Source: Gordonia sp. OPL2
GTDB lineage: Bacteria > Actinomycetota > Actinomycetes > Mycobacteriales > Mycobacteriaceae
Reading direction: 5' to 3'
NCBI RefSeq assembly: GCF_003797825.1
Contig: NZ_RKME01000018.1
Location: forward strand, 48,383 to 112,382
DNA length: 64,000 bases
A program made the translations under genes and the position numbers. The first letter of the stretch is position 1. Each line of letters opens with the position of its first letter. The notes under the pieces were generated by a model, which did no database searches, was not told where the DNA came from, and saw only the letters and a program-made list of their open reading frames with translations. Shown one piece after another: positions 1 to 9,152 of the stretch.

Positions 1-95
1 GCGGTGCGCCGTCGTCGCGCCCGCCGTGACGCGTCCGACGGACGACACACCGTCGGAACGACTCGCGCGCGCAGCGAGTATGTGACGATCTCTGC

Positions 96-1364
96 GTGAC
101 AGAAGAATCGGATGTACCCGGCACATCGGATACGTCGAACCGATCCGGGCGACCGTCGGGCACGTCGTCGACGAGTTCGGTGACCGCACCTCCGACCCGC
201 GCGCAGGTGGTCCTGTCGGGCCTGCGGTCGTCGGCGGTCGTCAGTCTTCAAATCGTCCTGGTCGTCGCGGCCTTCTGGGTGCTGATGTGGGTCCTCGGGA
301 AGCTCTGGGTGATTCTGCTCCCGGTCTTGTTCGCCATCATCGTGTGCACCGTGCTCTGGCCGCCGGCGCGGTGGATGCGCAACCGCGGCGTTCCCGCGGC
401 AGCGGCATCGCTGGTGATGATGCTCGTCGCCGTCGGCGTGTTCGCCGGGGTCATCAGCCTCATCGTGCCGAGCATCGTGAGCCAGGCGCCCGAGCTCGCG
501 TCGCGCGCCACCGACGGTGTGCACAAGCTCCAGGACTGGGTTCAGGGGCCGCCGCTGAACATCAAGGACGAACAGCTCGACAACATGGTCGGCACCGTGA
601 CCGGCAAACTGCAGTCGAGCGCGTCGAGCATCGCCGCGGGCGTGTTCAGCGGTGTCGGCACCGCGACCTCGATCCTGGTCACCCTGTTCACCGCGCTGAT
701 CCTGGTGTTCTTCTTCCTCAAGGACGGTCCCAAGTTCATCCCGTGGCTCGACCGCACCGTCGGCAAGCCGTCCGGTACGCACATCGGTGAGGTGCTGACC
801 CGGATGTGGAACAGCCTCGGTGGTTTCATCCGCACCCAGGCCATCGTGAGTTTCGTCGACGCCGCCCTGATCGGTGCCGGCCTGTTCATCCTCGGCGTCC
901 CGCTCGCCGGGGTGCTGGTGGTCATCACGTTCCTCGGTGGCTTCATCCCGATCGTCGGTGCCTTCGTCGCGGGCGCGCTCGCCGTGTTGATCGCGCTCGT
1001 CTCCAACGGGTTGACGACAGCGCTCATCGTGCTCGGCATCATCCTCGCCGTGCAGCAACTCGAGGGCAACGTGCTGCAGCCGTGGCTGCAGTCGAAGTCG
1101 ATGGATCTGCATGCGGTGATCGTCCTGCTGGCCGTCACGCTCGGCGGCACCCTGTTCGGCATCACCGGCGCGTTCCTCGCCGTGCCGGCCGCCGCGGCGC
1201 TGGCCGTGATCCTGCGGTATCTCAACGAGCAGATCGCGGAACGGGCCGGGGAGACGCTGCCTCCGACGAACACCCCGGTCAGTGCGCACGCCGGTGAGGT
1301 GCGTGACGACGACCCGCCCGACGACGCCCCGGCCGGGGATCCCGGGACGTCGACAGCGTCCTGA
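96..1364 (+). CDS. AI-2E family transporter (PF01594-type permease)
   Basis: A 422-residue membrane protein of the AI-2E/PerM exporter family. Residues 1 to about 45 are Ser/Thr/Pro-rich and probably cytoplasmic. Two hydrophobic segments follow close together (about 50-90), then one near 100-125, a soluble stretch, and a block of hydrophobic helices from about 185 to 370 with the glycine-rich GGFIPIVGAF element typical of the family. The tail after about 380 is Pro/Asp-rich and disordered. The start is GTG at 96. The substrate is unknown; the family name does not prove autoinducer transport. A second member lies at 54876-56207. The gene is on the same strand as ychF, 94 bases upstream of it. 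Confidence 0.9.
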   Translation: MTEESDVPGTSDTSNRSGRPSGTSSTSSVTAPPTRAQVVLSGLRSSAVVSLQIVLVVAAFWVLMWVLGKLWVILLPVLFAIIVCTVLWPPARWMRNRGVPAAAASLVMMLVAVGVFAGVISLIVPSIVSQAPELASRATDGVHKLQDWVQGPPLNIKDEQLDNMVGTVTGKLQSSASSIAAGVFSGVGTATSILVTLFTALILVFFFLKDGPKFIPWLDRTVGKPSGTHIGEVLTRMWNSLGGFIRTQAIVSFVDAALIGAGLFILGVPLAGVLVVITFLGGFIPIVGAFVAGALAVLIALVSNGLTTALIVLGIILAVQQLEGNVLQPWLQSKSMDLHAVIVLLAVTLGGTLFGITGAFLAVPAAAALAVILRYLNEQIAERAGETLPPTNTPVSAHAGEVRDDDPPDDAPAGDPGTSTAS

Positions 1365-1458
1365 CGTCACGCAGCACGCCCGCCGGCGGCGCCGACTCGG
1401 TGACATCCGACGACTGCGCCCGCCATGAGCCTGATCGCGGCCGATAGACTGGTCGCCC

Positions 1459-2538
<1,080 letters not shown>

Positions 2539-2571
2539 CGAGCCGGTCTGACCACAGTATTTGTCACTTGT

Positions 2572-2589
2572 GCCCGTGTGAAAACGGGC
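2572..2589 (+). terminator. hairpin after the ychF stop
   Basis: GCCCGT and ACGGGC can pair around a short A-rich loop, 34 bases after the ychF stop. There is no strong T-run. It is a plausible weak terminator for ychF, carried by the inserted DNA. Confidence 0.35.
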
Positions 2590-2594
2590 TCCAA

Positions 2595-2618
2595 GTGTTC
2601 CGGTCCAACGTCTGGCGG
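2595..2618 (+). repeat. degenerate third copy of the ychF 3'-end repeat
   Basis: The segment beginning GTTCCGGTCCAACGTCTGG aligns with the right-hand repeat (GTTCCGCTTCAACGTCTAA) with only a few mismatches, and with the ychF end itself. It lies about 57 bases inside the left boundary. A third copy suggests more than one insertion or excision event at this site. Confidence 0.5.
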
Positions 2619-2720
2619 TAGGCCTAGTGGCACTTTCCCGCGGTCGGGGCCGGTCCGTGGTGGCCGTGGTCGCGGCAGAGAAATAGCCACGAGCCTCCCT
2701 TTAGCTTGTGAGTCGGCGTC

Positions 2721-4799
2721 CTAGAGGCTCTCCGGTCGCCAGCCCGATAGATACTTGTCCGCGAGCTGAAGAGCTTCGTCGTCTCCCAGTGCGCTGCGCA
2801 CGCGACCTACGACCTCCTCTACGGCGGATTCAGATCCGAACACTTGGACGAGGAGTTCCCAAGCGAGACGATCTTCAGATCTGACCTCTCGAGAGCCCAT
2901 CGACTGCGATCGTGCAGTGGACCTGAGCGAGTGCAGCACCGCTCGTAGCAGAACGGGATCGTCACTCGGCTTGAGCGGCACTTCGCCCGTCTCTGTCTGG
3001 ACAGCGTCATAGATGCGCCAGGCATCCCATTCCCGCGATGGCTCGGATGGTGGGGTTGCTCTGAGGTGTGCGACAAAATCCGCGTGGACTTGCGTTGCGA
3101 ACTCTTCACTGACGAGTTTGAGTCCGGCCCCTTCGCGGTAGCCCACGCTGTGGATGAAGTCGAGTTGAGACGAGTACGTCTCGATACCGTCCAAGATCTG
3201 TGAGACCAGGGCCTCTCGCTCTGCCTCATCTTCTACACGCCGTAGGAGTCGAAGGATCACGCGCCCAACCGTGATGTCGCGGCGTCCGATGTCGAAGAAA
3301 CCGCGCTGCTTCTTCTCGGGAATGGCGTCGATAAGGTTCAGCAGTGTGATTGATGCCGGAACGATCATGTCGGTCGCGAACTTTGACTCGTACGAGGTGA
3401 GACCTTCTATGACGGCCTCAAGATCCTCAGGGTCCAAGCCGGTCAGATACACCCTGAGCGCTGCTCCATCGCTCAGAAGCTCAAAGGCCTGCTCAGAGTT
3501 TCGGAACGCGACGAGTTCATCTGGCGCGACTCGATCGAAGTAGAGACTGAGAAAGTCAGTGTGAGCCATCCGGTGTGCGGTTCGCCAGGTGCTGAGCCAG
3601 TCAGGTCCATAGTGATTGTTCTCGATGTATTGCAGCGCGACTGGGAACACACGATTGAACAGCGCTCGAATCACTTCCTCGTCGTCAGGGAACATCGCGA
3701 GCAATGCAGCGATGGCTATCTGCGCCCGTTCGTCCTTGCGCCCCATGATGTCGCGTGTGTTCGTGAGCTCACATCGAAGCTTCGACAATTGCTGGAAGAG
3801 TTCAGGGCGGAAGACGCGAAGCGCCTCTAGTGCGAGAAGATCGACAAGATCGACTTCATCGCCGAGGCTCTTAATCGTTGACCTGGCGGAGATCGCGTAA
3901 CGCGTGACATCACGCATGTTTGAGACCAGCGGATCGATCACTTCCCAGTAGACGTCGCTCCATCGGCTGTCGTCGAGTGTGGCGTTCGCGACCGGGGTGA
4001 GGATGCGATCCAACTCTTCGACGACCTGAGACCGAAGCAACTTCTCTGGCGCATGCGGGACGTCGAAGCTCAACTGGACGATCTTCTCGAGGTACGCCCG
4101 TCCGGGAATGCCGTCCTCGGTGAGGGCTTGCTCCACGCGTTCTCTGTCGAATGCCAGCACGTAAATGATGTTCGGGAAGCTCGCCGTGAGACGAACGAGC
4201 TTGAAGATTTCGCGGATCTCGATAGTGGTGAGCCGGTCGATATCGTCAATGACGACCACGATAGGTTGCGTGAGTGAGGTGAGCTCCTTGGTGATTTCTT
4301 CCCGCACCTTCTTCGCGCTGCGGTCCGCATTCGTTGTCACAGACAATCCACCGAGTGCTGCTGCGGCGACTTCTCCGACGGCTGCGGCACCCGGGAGCGG
4401 GATGAACTGCGATACAGGCTTGAGGATGCCGGCGTACTGAGTGAGCCAGTCTGCTGTCATACCGAAGCGACTCTTGTTGCGGACGTTGAGTTCCGCCCCA
4501 ATTTCAGTGAAGAAGAAGTTCACGAGCTGATTCGAGCCGGAGAACATCCAAGGGTTGAAGTCGACGACAGTGAGGGTGGGTTCGGTCTCAAACTGTTCGC
4601 GCATCAGGTTGATGAATGAACTCTTGCCGTGCCCCCATGGCCCCAAGATGCCCACCACGAGCCCTTGGCTCGCGTCGAGGTCCCGGATCGACTCCGCGAA
4701 GTCGTGTGCGACCGGAGCCCGCCCGAGGTCGTCTTCGCCCGAAGAGGTGATCGGCGCGTCGATCGGAGGTTTCTCCTGAGAGTGACCGGTGATGTTCAC
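2721..4799 (-). CDS. KAP family P-loop NTPase
   Basis: A 692-residue protein from a GTG start at 4799. Upstream in-frame codons look non-coding. Walker A GPWGHGKSS lies at residues 53-61, the KAP-like DFNPW element at about 80-84, a hydrophobic stretch at about 132-152 that could be membrane-associated, and Walker B VVVIDDIDRL at about 181-190. The remaining 450 residues are mostly helical in appearance with no domain I can name. KAP NTPases are named after Kidins220/ARMS and PifA. PifA excludes phage T7 on the F plasmid, and bacterial members are often found in mobile islands. Here it is the only intact gene between the ychF repeats, and its base composition is lower in GC than the flanks. 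A defence role is an inference from family and context; the P-loop assignment is secure. Confidence 0.85.
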   Translation of the reverse strand: MNITGHSQEKPPIDAPITSSGEDDLGRAPVAHDFAESIRDLDASQGLVVGILGPWGHGKSSFINLMREQFETEPTLTVVDFNPWMFSGSNQLVNFFFTEIGAELNVRNKSRFGMTADWLTQYAGILKPVSQFIPLPGAAAVGEVAAAALGGLSVTTNADRSAKKVREEITKELTSLTQPIVVVIDDIDRLTTIEIREIFKLVRLTASFPNIIYVLAFDRERVEQALTEDGIPGRAYLEKIVQLSFDVPHAPEKLLRSQVVEELDRILTPVANATLDDSRWSDVYWEVIDPLVSNMRDVTRYAISARSTIKSLGDEVDLVDLLALEALRVFRPELFQQLSKLRCELTNTRDIMGRKDERAQIAIAALLAMFPDDEEVIRALFNRVFPVALQYIENNHYGPDWLSTWRTAHRMAHTDFLSLYFDRVAPDELVAFRNSEQAFELLSDGAALRVYLTGLDPEDLEAVIEGLTSYESKFATDMIVPASITLLNLIDAIPEKKQRGFFDIGRRDITVGRVILRLLRRVEDEAEREALVSQILDGIETYSSQLDFIHSVGYREGAGLKLVSEEFATQVHADFVAHLRATPPSEPSREWDAWRIYDAVQTETGEVPLKPSDDPVLLRAVLHSLRSTARSQSMGSREVRSEDRLAWELLVQVFGSESAVEEVVGRVRSALGDDEALQLADKYLSGWRPESL

Positions 4800-4964
4800 A
4801 GTGCTACCAAAGCACAGCCGCATTGAAAACTTGCGGGTGTGGCAGTGGCGCAAGCAACGAAGTCTACGCAAGCCATTTCCGACTGGACCGTAGCTGCCTC
4901 TTGTGGCGCAGACATGGCGGACGATTCGGCGTCTCTTTCAGATAGCTGTGGCCGCTTGCTGGGA

Positions 4965-5140
4965 GTACATTCGCGGACCGCTCGCCGAGAGACCCTCGTC
5001 ACATCGGTAGACCTCTGCGGAGTCGACTCGGAGGCCGCTAGTCCGCACGAGGGTGAGTTTCGAGTCATCTACCGAGTATTCGATGATCGAGTGGTGTTCC
5101 GTGTCATCCATATGCGCATCGCCGTGATGTTTATCGGTAA
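4965..5140 (+). pseudogene. remnant of a RelE/ParE-type toxin gene
   Basis: Translated on the plus strand this stretch gives pieces typical of RelE toxins: a TARRETL element near 4977-4997 and, after a gap, GEFRVIYRVFDDRVVF at 5052-5099 followed by RVIH. These match the start and the C-terminal beta-strands of the RelE fold (TARRDL and GDYRVIYRV in many members). The middle of the domain is missing and no sensible start or partner antitoxin is present. I read it as a decayed toxin left inside the island. The match rests on short motifs only. Confidence 0.45.
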
Positions 5141-5149
5141 CGCGAATTG

Positions 5150-5173
5150 GTGGAGTTCCGCTTCAACGTCTAA
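5150..5173 (+). repeat. right copy of the ychF 3'-end repeat (attR-like)
   Basis: The triplets GTG GAG TTC CGC TTC AAC GTC TAA spell VEFRFNV-stop, the C-terminus of YchF, although no ychF frame leads into them. They differ from the left copy at third positions and in the stop codon. A hairpin follows at once. This is probably the original host ychF end displaced by an insertion. Confidence 0.7.
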
Positions 5174-5174
5174 C

Positions 5175-5196
5175 GGCGCGAACAACTGGTTGCGCC
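5175..5196 (+). terminator. hairpin following the displaced ychF end
   Basis: GGCGCGAAC and GTTGCGCC pair with one bulged G around a five-base loop, two bases after the duplicated stop codon. This is where the native ychF terminator would be expected before the island inserted. Confidence 0.4.
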
Positions 5197-5228
5197 ATGA
5201 GCAGCGACGACGCGCAGGTCGCCGATGG

Positions 5229-5256
5229 ATCCCATCGACGCTCCCGACGATGGGAT
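5229..5256. promoter_or_regulatory. inverted repeat in the vapBC promoter region
   Basis: ATCCCATCG (5229-5237) and CGATGGGAT (5248-5256) are perfect inverted repeats, centred about 34 bases before the vapB start. A further overlapping half site (CGATGG, 5223-5228) lies beside the left arm. AbrB-fold VapB antitoxins usually bind such sites to repress their own operon, so this is the likely operator. Confidence 0.5.
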
Positions 5257-5276
5257 TGCGCTGGTAGTCTGTTCCC

Positions 5277-5516
5277 ATGGAAGCCACGATTGATTCGGGC
5301 GGGCGATTGCTCTTGCCGAAGGCCCTTCGGGAACTGTTGGGGATAACGCCGGGCTCGACCGTGGACATCTCGCTGTACGGCGGGGGTCTGCAGGTGACTC
5401 CAGGCGGACGAACGGCACGGTTGGTGAAGAGTGCCGACGGGCACCTGGTCACCGAGTCTGACACCACTGTGACCGACGAGGTCATGTTCGCGTTGATCGA
5501 TTCCACCAGACGGTGA
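5277..5516 (+). CDS. vapB: VapB-type antitoxin, AbrB/SpoVT fold
   Basis: A 79-residue protein whose first half (about 1-45) matches the swapped-hairpin AbrB/MazE DNA-binding fold, with the pattern IDSGGRLLLPKALRELLGI followed by a beta-rich segment. The C-terminal 30 residues should wrap around the toxin. It overlaps the downstream PIN-domain gene by 4 bases, so the two are translationally coupled. An inverted repeat just upstream is the likely operator. The pair begins about 100 bases after the right edge of the ychF island and may be part of the same accessory hotspot. Confidence 0.85.
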   Translation: MEATIDSGGRLLLPKALRELLGITPGSTVDISLYGGGLQVTPGGRTARLVKSADGHLVTESDTTVTDEVMFALIDSTRR

Positions 5517-5935
5517 CCACGAGTCGGCGATTCGCCGTCGATACCAGTGTCGCGGTGCCCCTACTCGTGGCGTCTCACGCCGCTCACGATGTGGTTCGAT
5601 CCCACGTTGACGGCCGGTCGCTTGCGCTCAGCGGACATGCCCTGCCGGAGACGTATTCAGTGTTGACTCGTCTGCCGGGGGACGCGCGAGTGGCTCCGTC
5701 TGACGCCGTACTCCTCATCGACGACAACTTCGTGGAGGCGCTGGTTCTCCCCACTGGTGTTGTGGCCGAGGCTCATCGGCTCCTCGCCCGTATGGGCGTG
5801 GCAGGTGGGGCGACGTACGACGGCCTGGTCGCGCTCGCCGCCAGAGAGAACGATGCCATCTTGCTCACAAGAGATGCACGGGCGCGGCCCACATATGACG
5901 CGGTGGGTGCTCGGGTAGAAGAAATCGTTGGATGA
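5513..5935 (+). CDS. vapC: VapC-type PIN-domain ribonuclease toxin
   Basis: A 140-residue PIN-domain protein starting with GTG inside the end of vapB. Acidic residues expected for metal binding are present: the N-terminal Asp in FAVDTSVAVP, a Glu in LPETYSVLTRL near residue 44, and Asp residues in YDGLVALAA and in LLTRDARA. VapC toxins cut structured RNA, often tRNA or the sarcin-ricin loop, when their antitoxin is degraded. All key positions are kept, so the toxin looks functional. The RNA target cannot be predicted. Confidence 0.88.
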   Translation: MTTSRRFAVDTSVAVPLLVASHAAHDVVRSHVDGRSLALSGHALPETYSVLTRLPGDARVAPSDAVLLIDDNFVEALVLPTGVVAEAHRLLARMGVAGGATYDGLVALAARENDAILLTRDARARPTYDAVGARVEEIVG

Positions 5936-6321
5936 CACGAATCGTGTGGCGCAGCACCGTCGACGCCATGCATGACTTCCTCGAGTCGCAGCACCGGGAT
6001 GAGACCGAGCTGACGCTCGTCACGCAACACCTGCCGAACATCCGTCTCACGGTCGCTGGGAAAGCCGCGGTTTCGCTGGACCGAAGTCGGGAAGGTCGAA
6101 TGCACCTACCCGCACGCTGTCGCCGGGCCCCGATCACGTCGTTCCGCCGAACACCAGGCGCAGGAGCACCCACCGCGTCCCGCGGAACGTCAGGGCCGCT
6201 ACCTCAGCGACACCCCTCGCCACCGGAGAACATCGAGTCGTGCAGTGCGGCGGTGGCGGCAACGGCCAGGCGGACGCCCAGTTCCCGCTCGGCCTTCGCC
6301 GGCCATGACACCATCGGTGCC
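5936..6321 (+). other. 386-base stretch with no gene I can support
   Basis: The plus frame continues open from an ATG that overlaps the vapC stop (5932) to the Imm5-like start. Its translation begins like a protein (about 50 residues with TELTLVTQHLPNIRL), then turns into Arg/Pro/Ser-rich sequence typical of a non-coding frame. It could be a decayed third gene of the vapBC operon. No family is recognised on either strand. Confidence 0.4.
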
Positions 6322-6858
6322 ATGGCCTCGGATCAGACCCTCAGCGACGTGGAACGGCGCCTCCTCGCAGGGTGGGCCGCCGACTGTGCGAGCCGGGTCC
6401 TCCCGCTGTTCGAGGCGGACCCGCCGGCGGACGAGCAGATACGCGACGCCCTCGCCCGCGCCCGGGCATATGGCGACGGTGAGAGCACGGCCGCCGAGGA
6501 GATCCGCAAGCGGATGATCGCCGTGAAGGCGGCAGGAGCTGCCACGACCACTGCGGGTGCCGCGGCCGCGCGCTCCGTGGGACAGGCTGCGGCAGTAGCG
6601 CACATGGGCGCCCACGCATTCGGCGCCGCGGCCTACGCCGTCAAAGCGGTGTCGCTGGCGAATCCGCAACGGCCGGAGGCGATCGAGGAAGAGGTGTCCT
6701 GGCAGGTGGCACATGCGCGTGACGATGCACGGGCGGCCCTGCGGTTACTGCCTCCGGTCGGAGAGGGTTCCGGCGGTCCGCTCGGCCCCGGGCTCCTGTC
6801 CCGCGGTCTGCTGGGGGCGGTCATCCGAGATCTGCAGACGCGGATTCGTGTCGACTGA
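6322..6858 (+). CDS. Imm5-like putative immunity protein
   Basis: A 178-residue all-helical, alanine-rich protein from ATG 6322. The N-terminal LAGWAADCASRVLPLFE and the central AAVAHMGAHAFGAAAYAVKA are typical of the Imm5-type proteins often annotated as 'putative immunity protein'. Such proteins are predicted to neutralise polymorphic toxins. No polymorphic toxin gene is adjacent, so this is an orphan copy, or the family has another role. The frame is open upstream to 5932, but the first 130 codons do not resemble the family, and no clear Shine-Dalgarno site precedes 6322, so the start is uncertain. Confidence 0.6.
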   Translation: MASDQTLSDVERRLLAGWAADCASRVLPLFEADPPADEQIRDALARARAYGDGESTAAEEIRKRMIAVKAAGAATTTAGAAAARSVGQAAAVAHMGAHAFGAAAYAVKAVSLANPQRPEAIEEEVSWQVAHARDDARAALRLLPPVGEGSGGPLGPGLLSRGLLGAVIRDLQTRIRVD

Positions 6859-6916
6859 GTGGATGTTCTGGCGCCAAACCCGCGCGTCAGGCGTTCGCGT
6901 GGTCGATACTGCATCC

Positions 6917-7888
6917 GTGATCCGTACACAGCAAAGTGTGTTCTGCGCCGTGACGATGGTGGCGCTGGCCGTCGCGGGTCTGGTGGTGGCAGCACCGGCG
7001 ACTGCGGCCCCGTCCGGTTGGCGCTACACGATGGTGGCGTTCAGCAACGCCAGCGATCGCGACATGGACGTCTATCAGTCGGGTGACGGCACACGGTTCC
7101 AGTTGCTCCGGAAGTCCGCGTATCGGCCGCCGGCCGGGCGTGTGCGAGACGCGAGCATCTTCCGGAACACCGACGGTCTGTACTACATCACCTATACGAC
7201 GGCCTCCGGAGCGAACATCGGCTTCGCGCGCAGTGCCGACCGCGTCAATTGGACGCCGCTGGGGAACTGGCCGGTCCCGTTCTGCTGCGCCCTGCTGCCG
7301 GGTACCGGAGACGGACGCGGTCTGGGCTCCTCGAGCGGACCGGGTTCCTCCGGGTCGGCGGGATCGAGCGATGGCCCGTCGCTGTCACCGTTCACCACCA
7401 AGGCATGGGCGCCCGAATGGTTCGTCGAAGGCGGGCGCGTCAACATCATCCTGTCGATGTCGACGGGCGGCGGCTTCGTGCCGTATCTGATGACCGCGCT
7501 CGATCCGGGGCTGCGGGTGTGGAGCCCGCCCGTCCCGCTCGCCGGGATCGGCGCCGACCACATCGACACCACTGTGGTGAAGGTGGGGGCGACGTATCAC
7601 GCCTTCACCAAGAACGAGACCAAGAAGTTCATCCAGCACGCGGTCGCGCCCACCTTGGTCGGACCGTACCGTTTCGTCCCACCCGGGAATTGGGGCACCT
7701 TCGTGGAGGGACCGGCCGTCGTCCAGCTGCCGAACGGGACGTGGCGCATGTACCTCGACGCCTACCGTCGCGGACGGCACCTCTACTCCGACAGCCGGGA
7801 CGGCCTGCGCACCTGGACTCCGGTGAAGGAGCTCCCGGGACTGTCCGGGATCGCGCGGCACGTCGGCGTGATGCGCGAACCTGCGTAG
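6917..7888 (+). CDS. secreted GH43-like beta-propeller glycosidase
   Basis: A 323-residue exported protein from GTG 6917. A signal peptide covers about residues 1-32, with a hydrophobic core ending in APATAA. The mature part has repeated blade-like patterns with Asp/Trp and YYITYTT, GANIGFARS, FVEGPAVVQLPNGTWRMYLDAY and similar runs, as in five-bladed glycoside hydrolase family 43/62/117-type proteins. A Gly/Ser-rich insertion lies near 130-150. The usual catalytic Asp/Asp/Glu triad cannot be placed with certainty; the Glu in FVEGPAVV fits the expected acid. It may act on arabinan-type polysaccharide, perhaps in the mycolata cell wall. That substrate is a guess. Confidence 0.65.
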   Translation: MIRTQQSVFCAVTMVALAVAGLVVAAPATAAPSGWRYTMVAFSNASDRDMDVYQSGDGTRFQLLRKSAYRPPAGRVRDASIFRNTDGLYYITYTTASGANIGFARSADRVNWTPLGNWPVPFCCALLPGTGDGRGLGSSSGPGSSGSAGSSDGPSLSPFTTKAWAPEWFVEGGRVNIILSMSTGGGFVPYLMTALDPGLRVWSPPVPLAGIGADHIDTTVVKVGATYHAFTKNETKKFIQHAVAPTLVGPYRFVPPGNWGTFVEGPAVVQLPNGTWRMYLDAYRRGRHLYSDSRDGLRTWTPVKELPGLSGIARHVGVMREPA

Positions 7889-8055
7889 TAGCTGCGCAGC
7901 TCGGGGTGAACGAGGCCGCCAGTTCGCTGAATCTGGGACAACAGGCGTTGTAATCACTATGCTCAACCCGGTCGACGGGGGACATCCCGGCCGGTGATGT
8001 GCTGCGCCCAGCCGTCGGCGGGCTCCGCGGTCGACGCGGACATGGGGGAGCAACA

Positions 8056-9066
8056 GTGTTTCGGATAATCTTGCGCGCGACCGCCGCCAAATGCGTCACC
8101 GTCGTGTGTCTCATCGCCATGGGTGTCATGACCGCGGGTGTCGCGACCGCCGGTGTCGCGGCGGCCGCGCCCGGGCGCGCGCACATCACCTCGATCACCC
8201 AGGAGACGCCGACCCGGGCCGGGGTATGGGTGTACTCGGCCGCCATGAACAAGAAGATCAAGGTCTTCATCCTCACGCCGCGTCACTCGACCGGGCCACG
8301 GCCGATGCTCTACATGCTCGACGGCGCCGGGGCCCGCGGCCAGACCAGTGGCTGGCTCGAGGCGACCGACATCGAGAAGTACTTCGCCGACAAGAACGTG
8401 ACCGTCGTGCTCCCGACGGGGGCCTACGGAACCTTCTACGCCGACTGGGAGCGGCACGACCCCAAGGTGGGCAAGCCGCAGTGGGAGACGTTCTTGACCA
8501 AGGAGCTGCCGCCGCTGCTCGACGCTCGATTCGACTCGAACGGGTCCCGGGGGATCGCCGGTGTCTCGATGGGTGGGCAGGCGGCCTTCACGCTCGCGTC
8601 CCGGGCGCCGGACCTGTACCGGGCCGTGGCCTCGCTCAGCGGCTGTCCGCCCGTGTCCACCCCGGAGGGCGAGAGCTACGTGCGGGCAACGCTCGCGCGA
8701 GGTGGCGCCAATGCCGAGAACATGTGGGGGCCGTTCGGCTCACAGGGCTGGCGCGATCATGATCCCGCGCTGCGCCTCGACGCGCTGCGCGGCAAGAAGC
8801 TGTACCTCTACTCGGGTGCAGGGCAACTCGGGCCCGCCGACATGAACCGCGACGTGACACCCGAGGAAGGCCTCTACCAGGTTGTCCTCGCCGCCTCGGC
8901 CACGTTCGAGATCGCCACGAGTCAGTGCTCGCATCGGTTCGCCGGTCAGTTGCGTGACGCGGGGCTGCCGTACACCGATGCGTTGCAGGTCGTCGGAACC
9001 CATCATTGGTACTACTGGGCGAAGGAACTGCCCCGGATGTGGCAGGCGATCTCGCCCGCATTGTGA
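8056..9066 (+). CDS. antigen-85/esterase family secreted acyltransferase-like protein
   Basis: A 336-residue exported alpha/beta-hydrolase of the esterase D/antigen 85 family. It starts at GTG 8056 behind a GGGGGAG ribosome site, and residues 1 to about 38 form a signal peptide. LTKELPPLLD, GVSMGGQAA with nucleophile Ser171, and the C-terminal THHWYYWAKELP, which supplies the catalytic His, match the mycolyltransferase pattern. Antigen 85 proteins move mycolic acids onto trehalose and arabinogalactan at the cell surface. Whether this member is a mycolyltransferase or a plain esterase cannot be decided here. The family supports a mycolic-acid-containing host. Confidence 0.85.
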   Translation: MFRIILRATAAKCVTVVCLIAMGVMTAGVATAGVAAAAPGRAHITSITQETPTRAGVWVYSAAMNKKIKVFILTPRHSTGPRPMLYMLDGAGARGQTSGWLEATDIEKYFADKNVTVVLPTGAYGTFYADWERHDPKVGKPQWETFLTKELPPLLDARFDSNGSRGIAGVSMGGQAAFTLASRAPDLYRAVASLSGCPPVSTPEGESYVRATLARGGANAENMWGPFGSQGWRDHDPALRLDALRGKKLYLYSGAGQLGPADMNRDVTPEEGLYQVVLAASATFEIATSQCSHRFAGQLRDAGLPYTDALQVVGTHHWYYWAKELPRMWQAISPAL

Positions 9067-9152
9067 TCGGCGCGATCTGATCGATTCGGGCACGGATCGT
9101 CGGGCGGAGGCCAAGTGGTGCGAGAAGGATCGTGGGGGTAAGGAGGACCCCC

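Noticed and set aside
7889..8055. RNA gene between the secreted protein genes
   Set aside because: No stable conserved fold or known RNA motif is visible in these 167 bases; they look like a normal leader.
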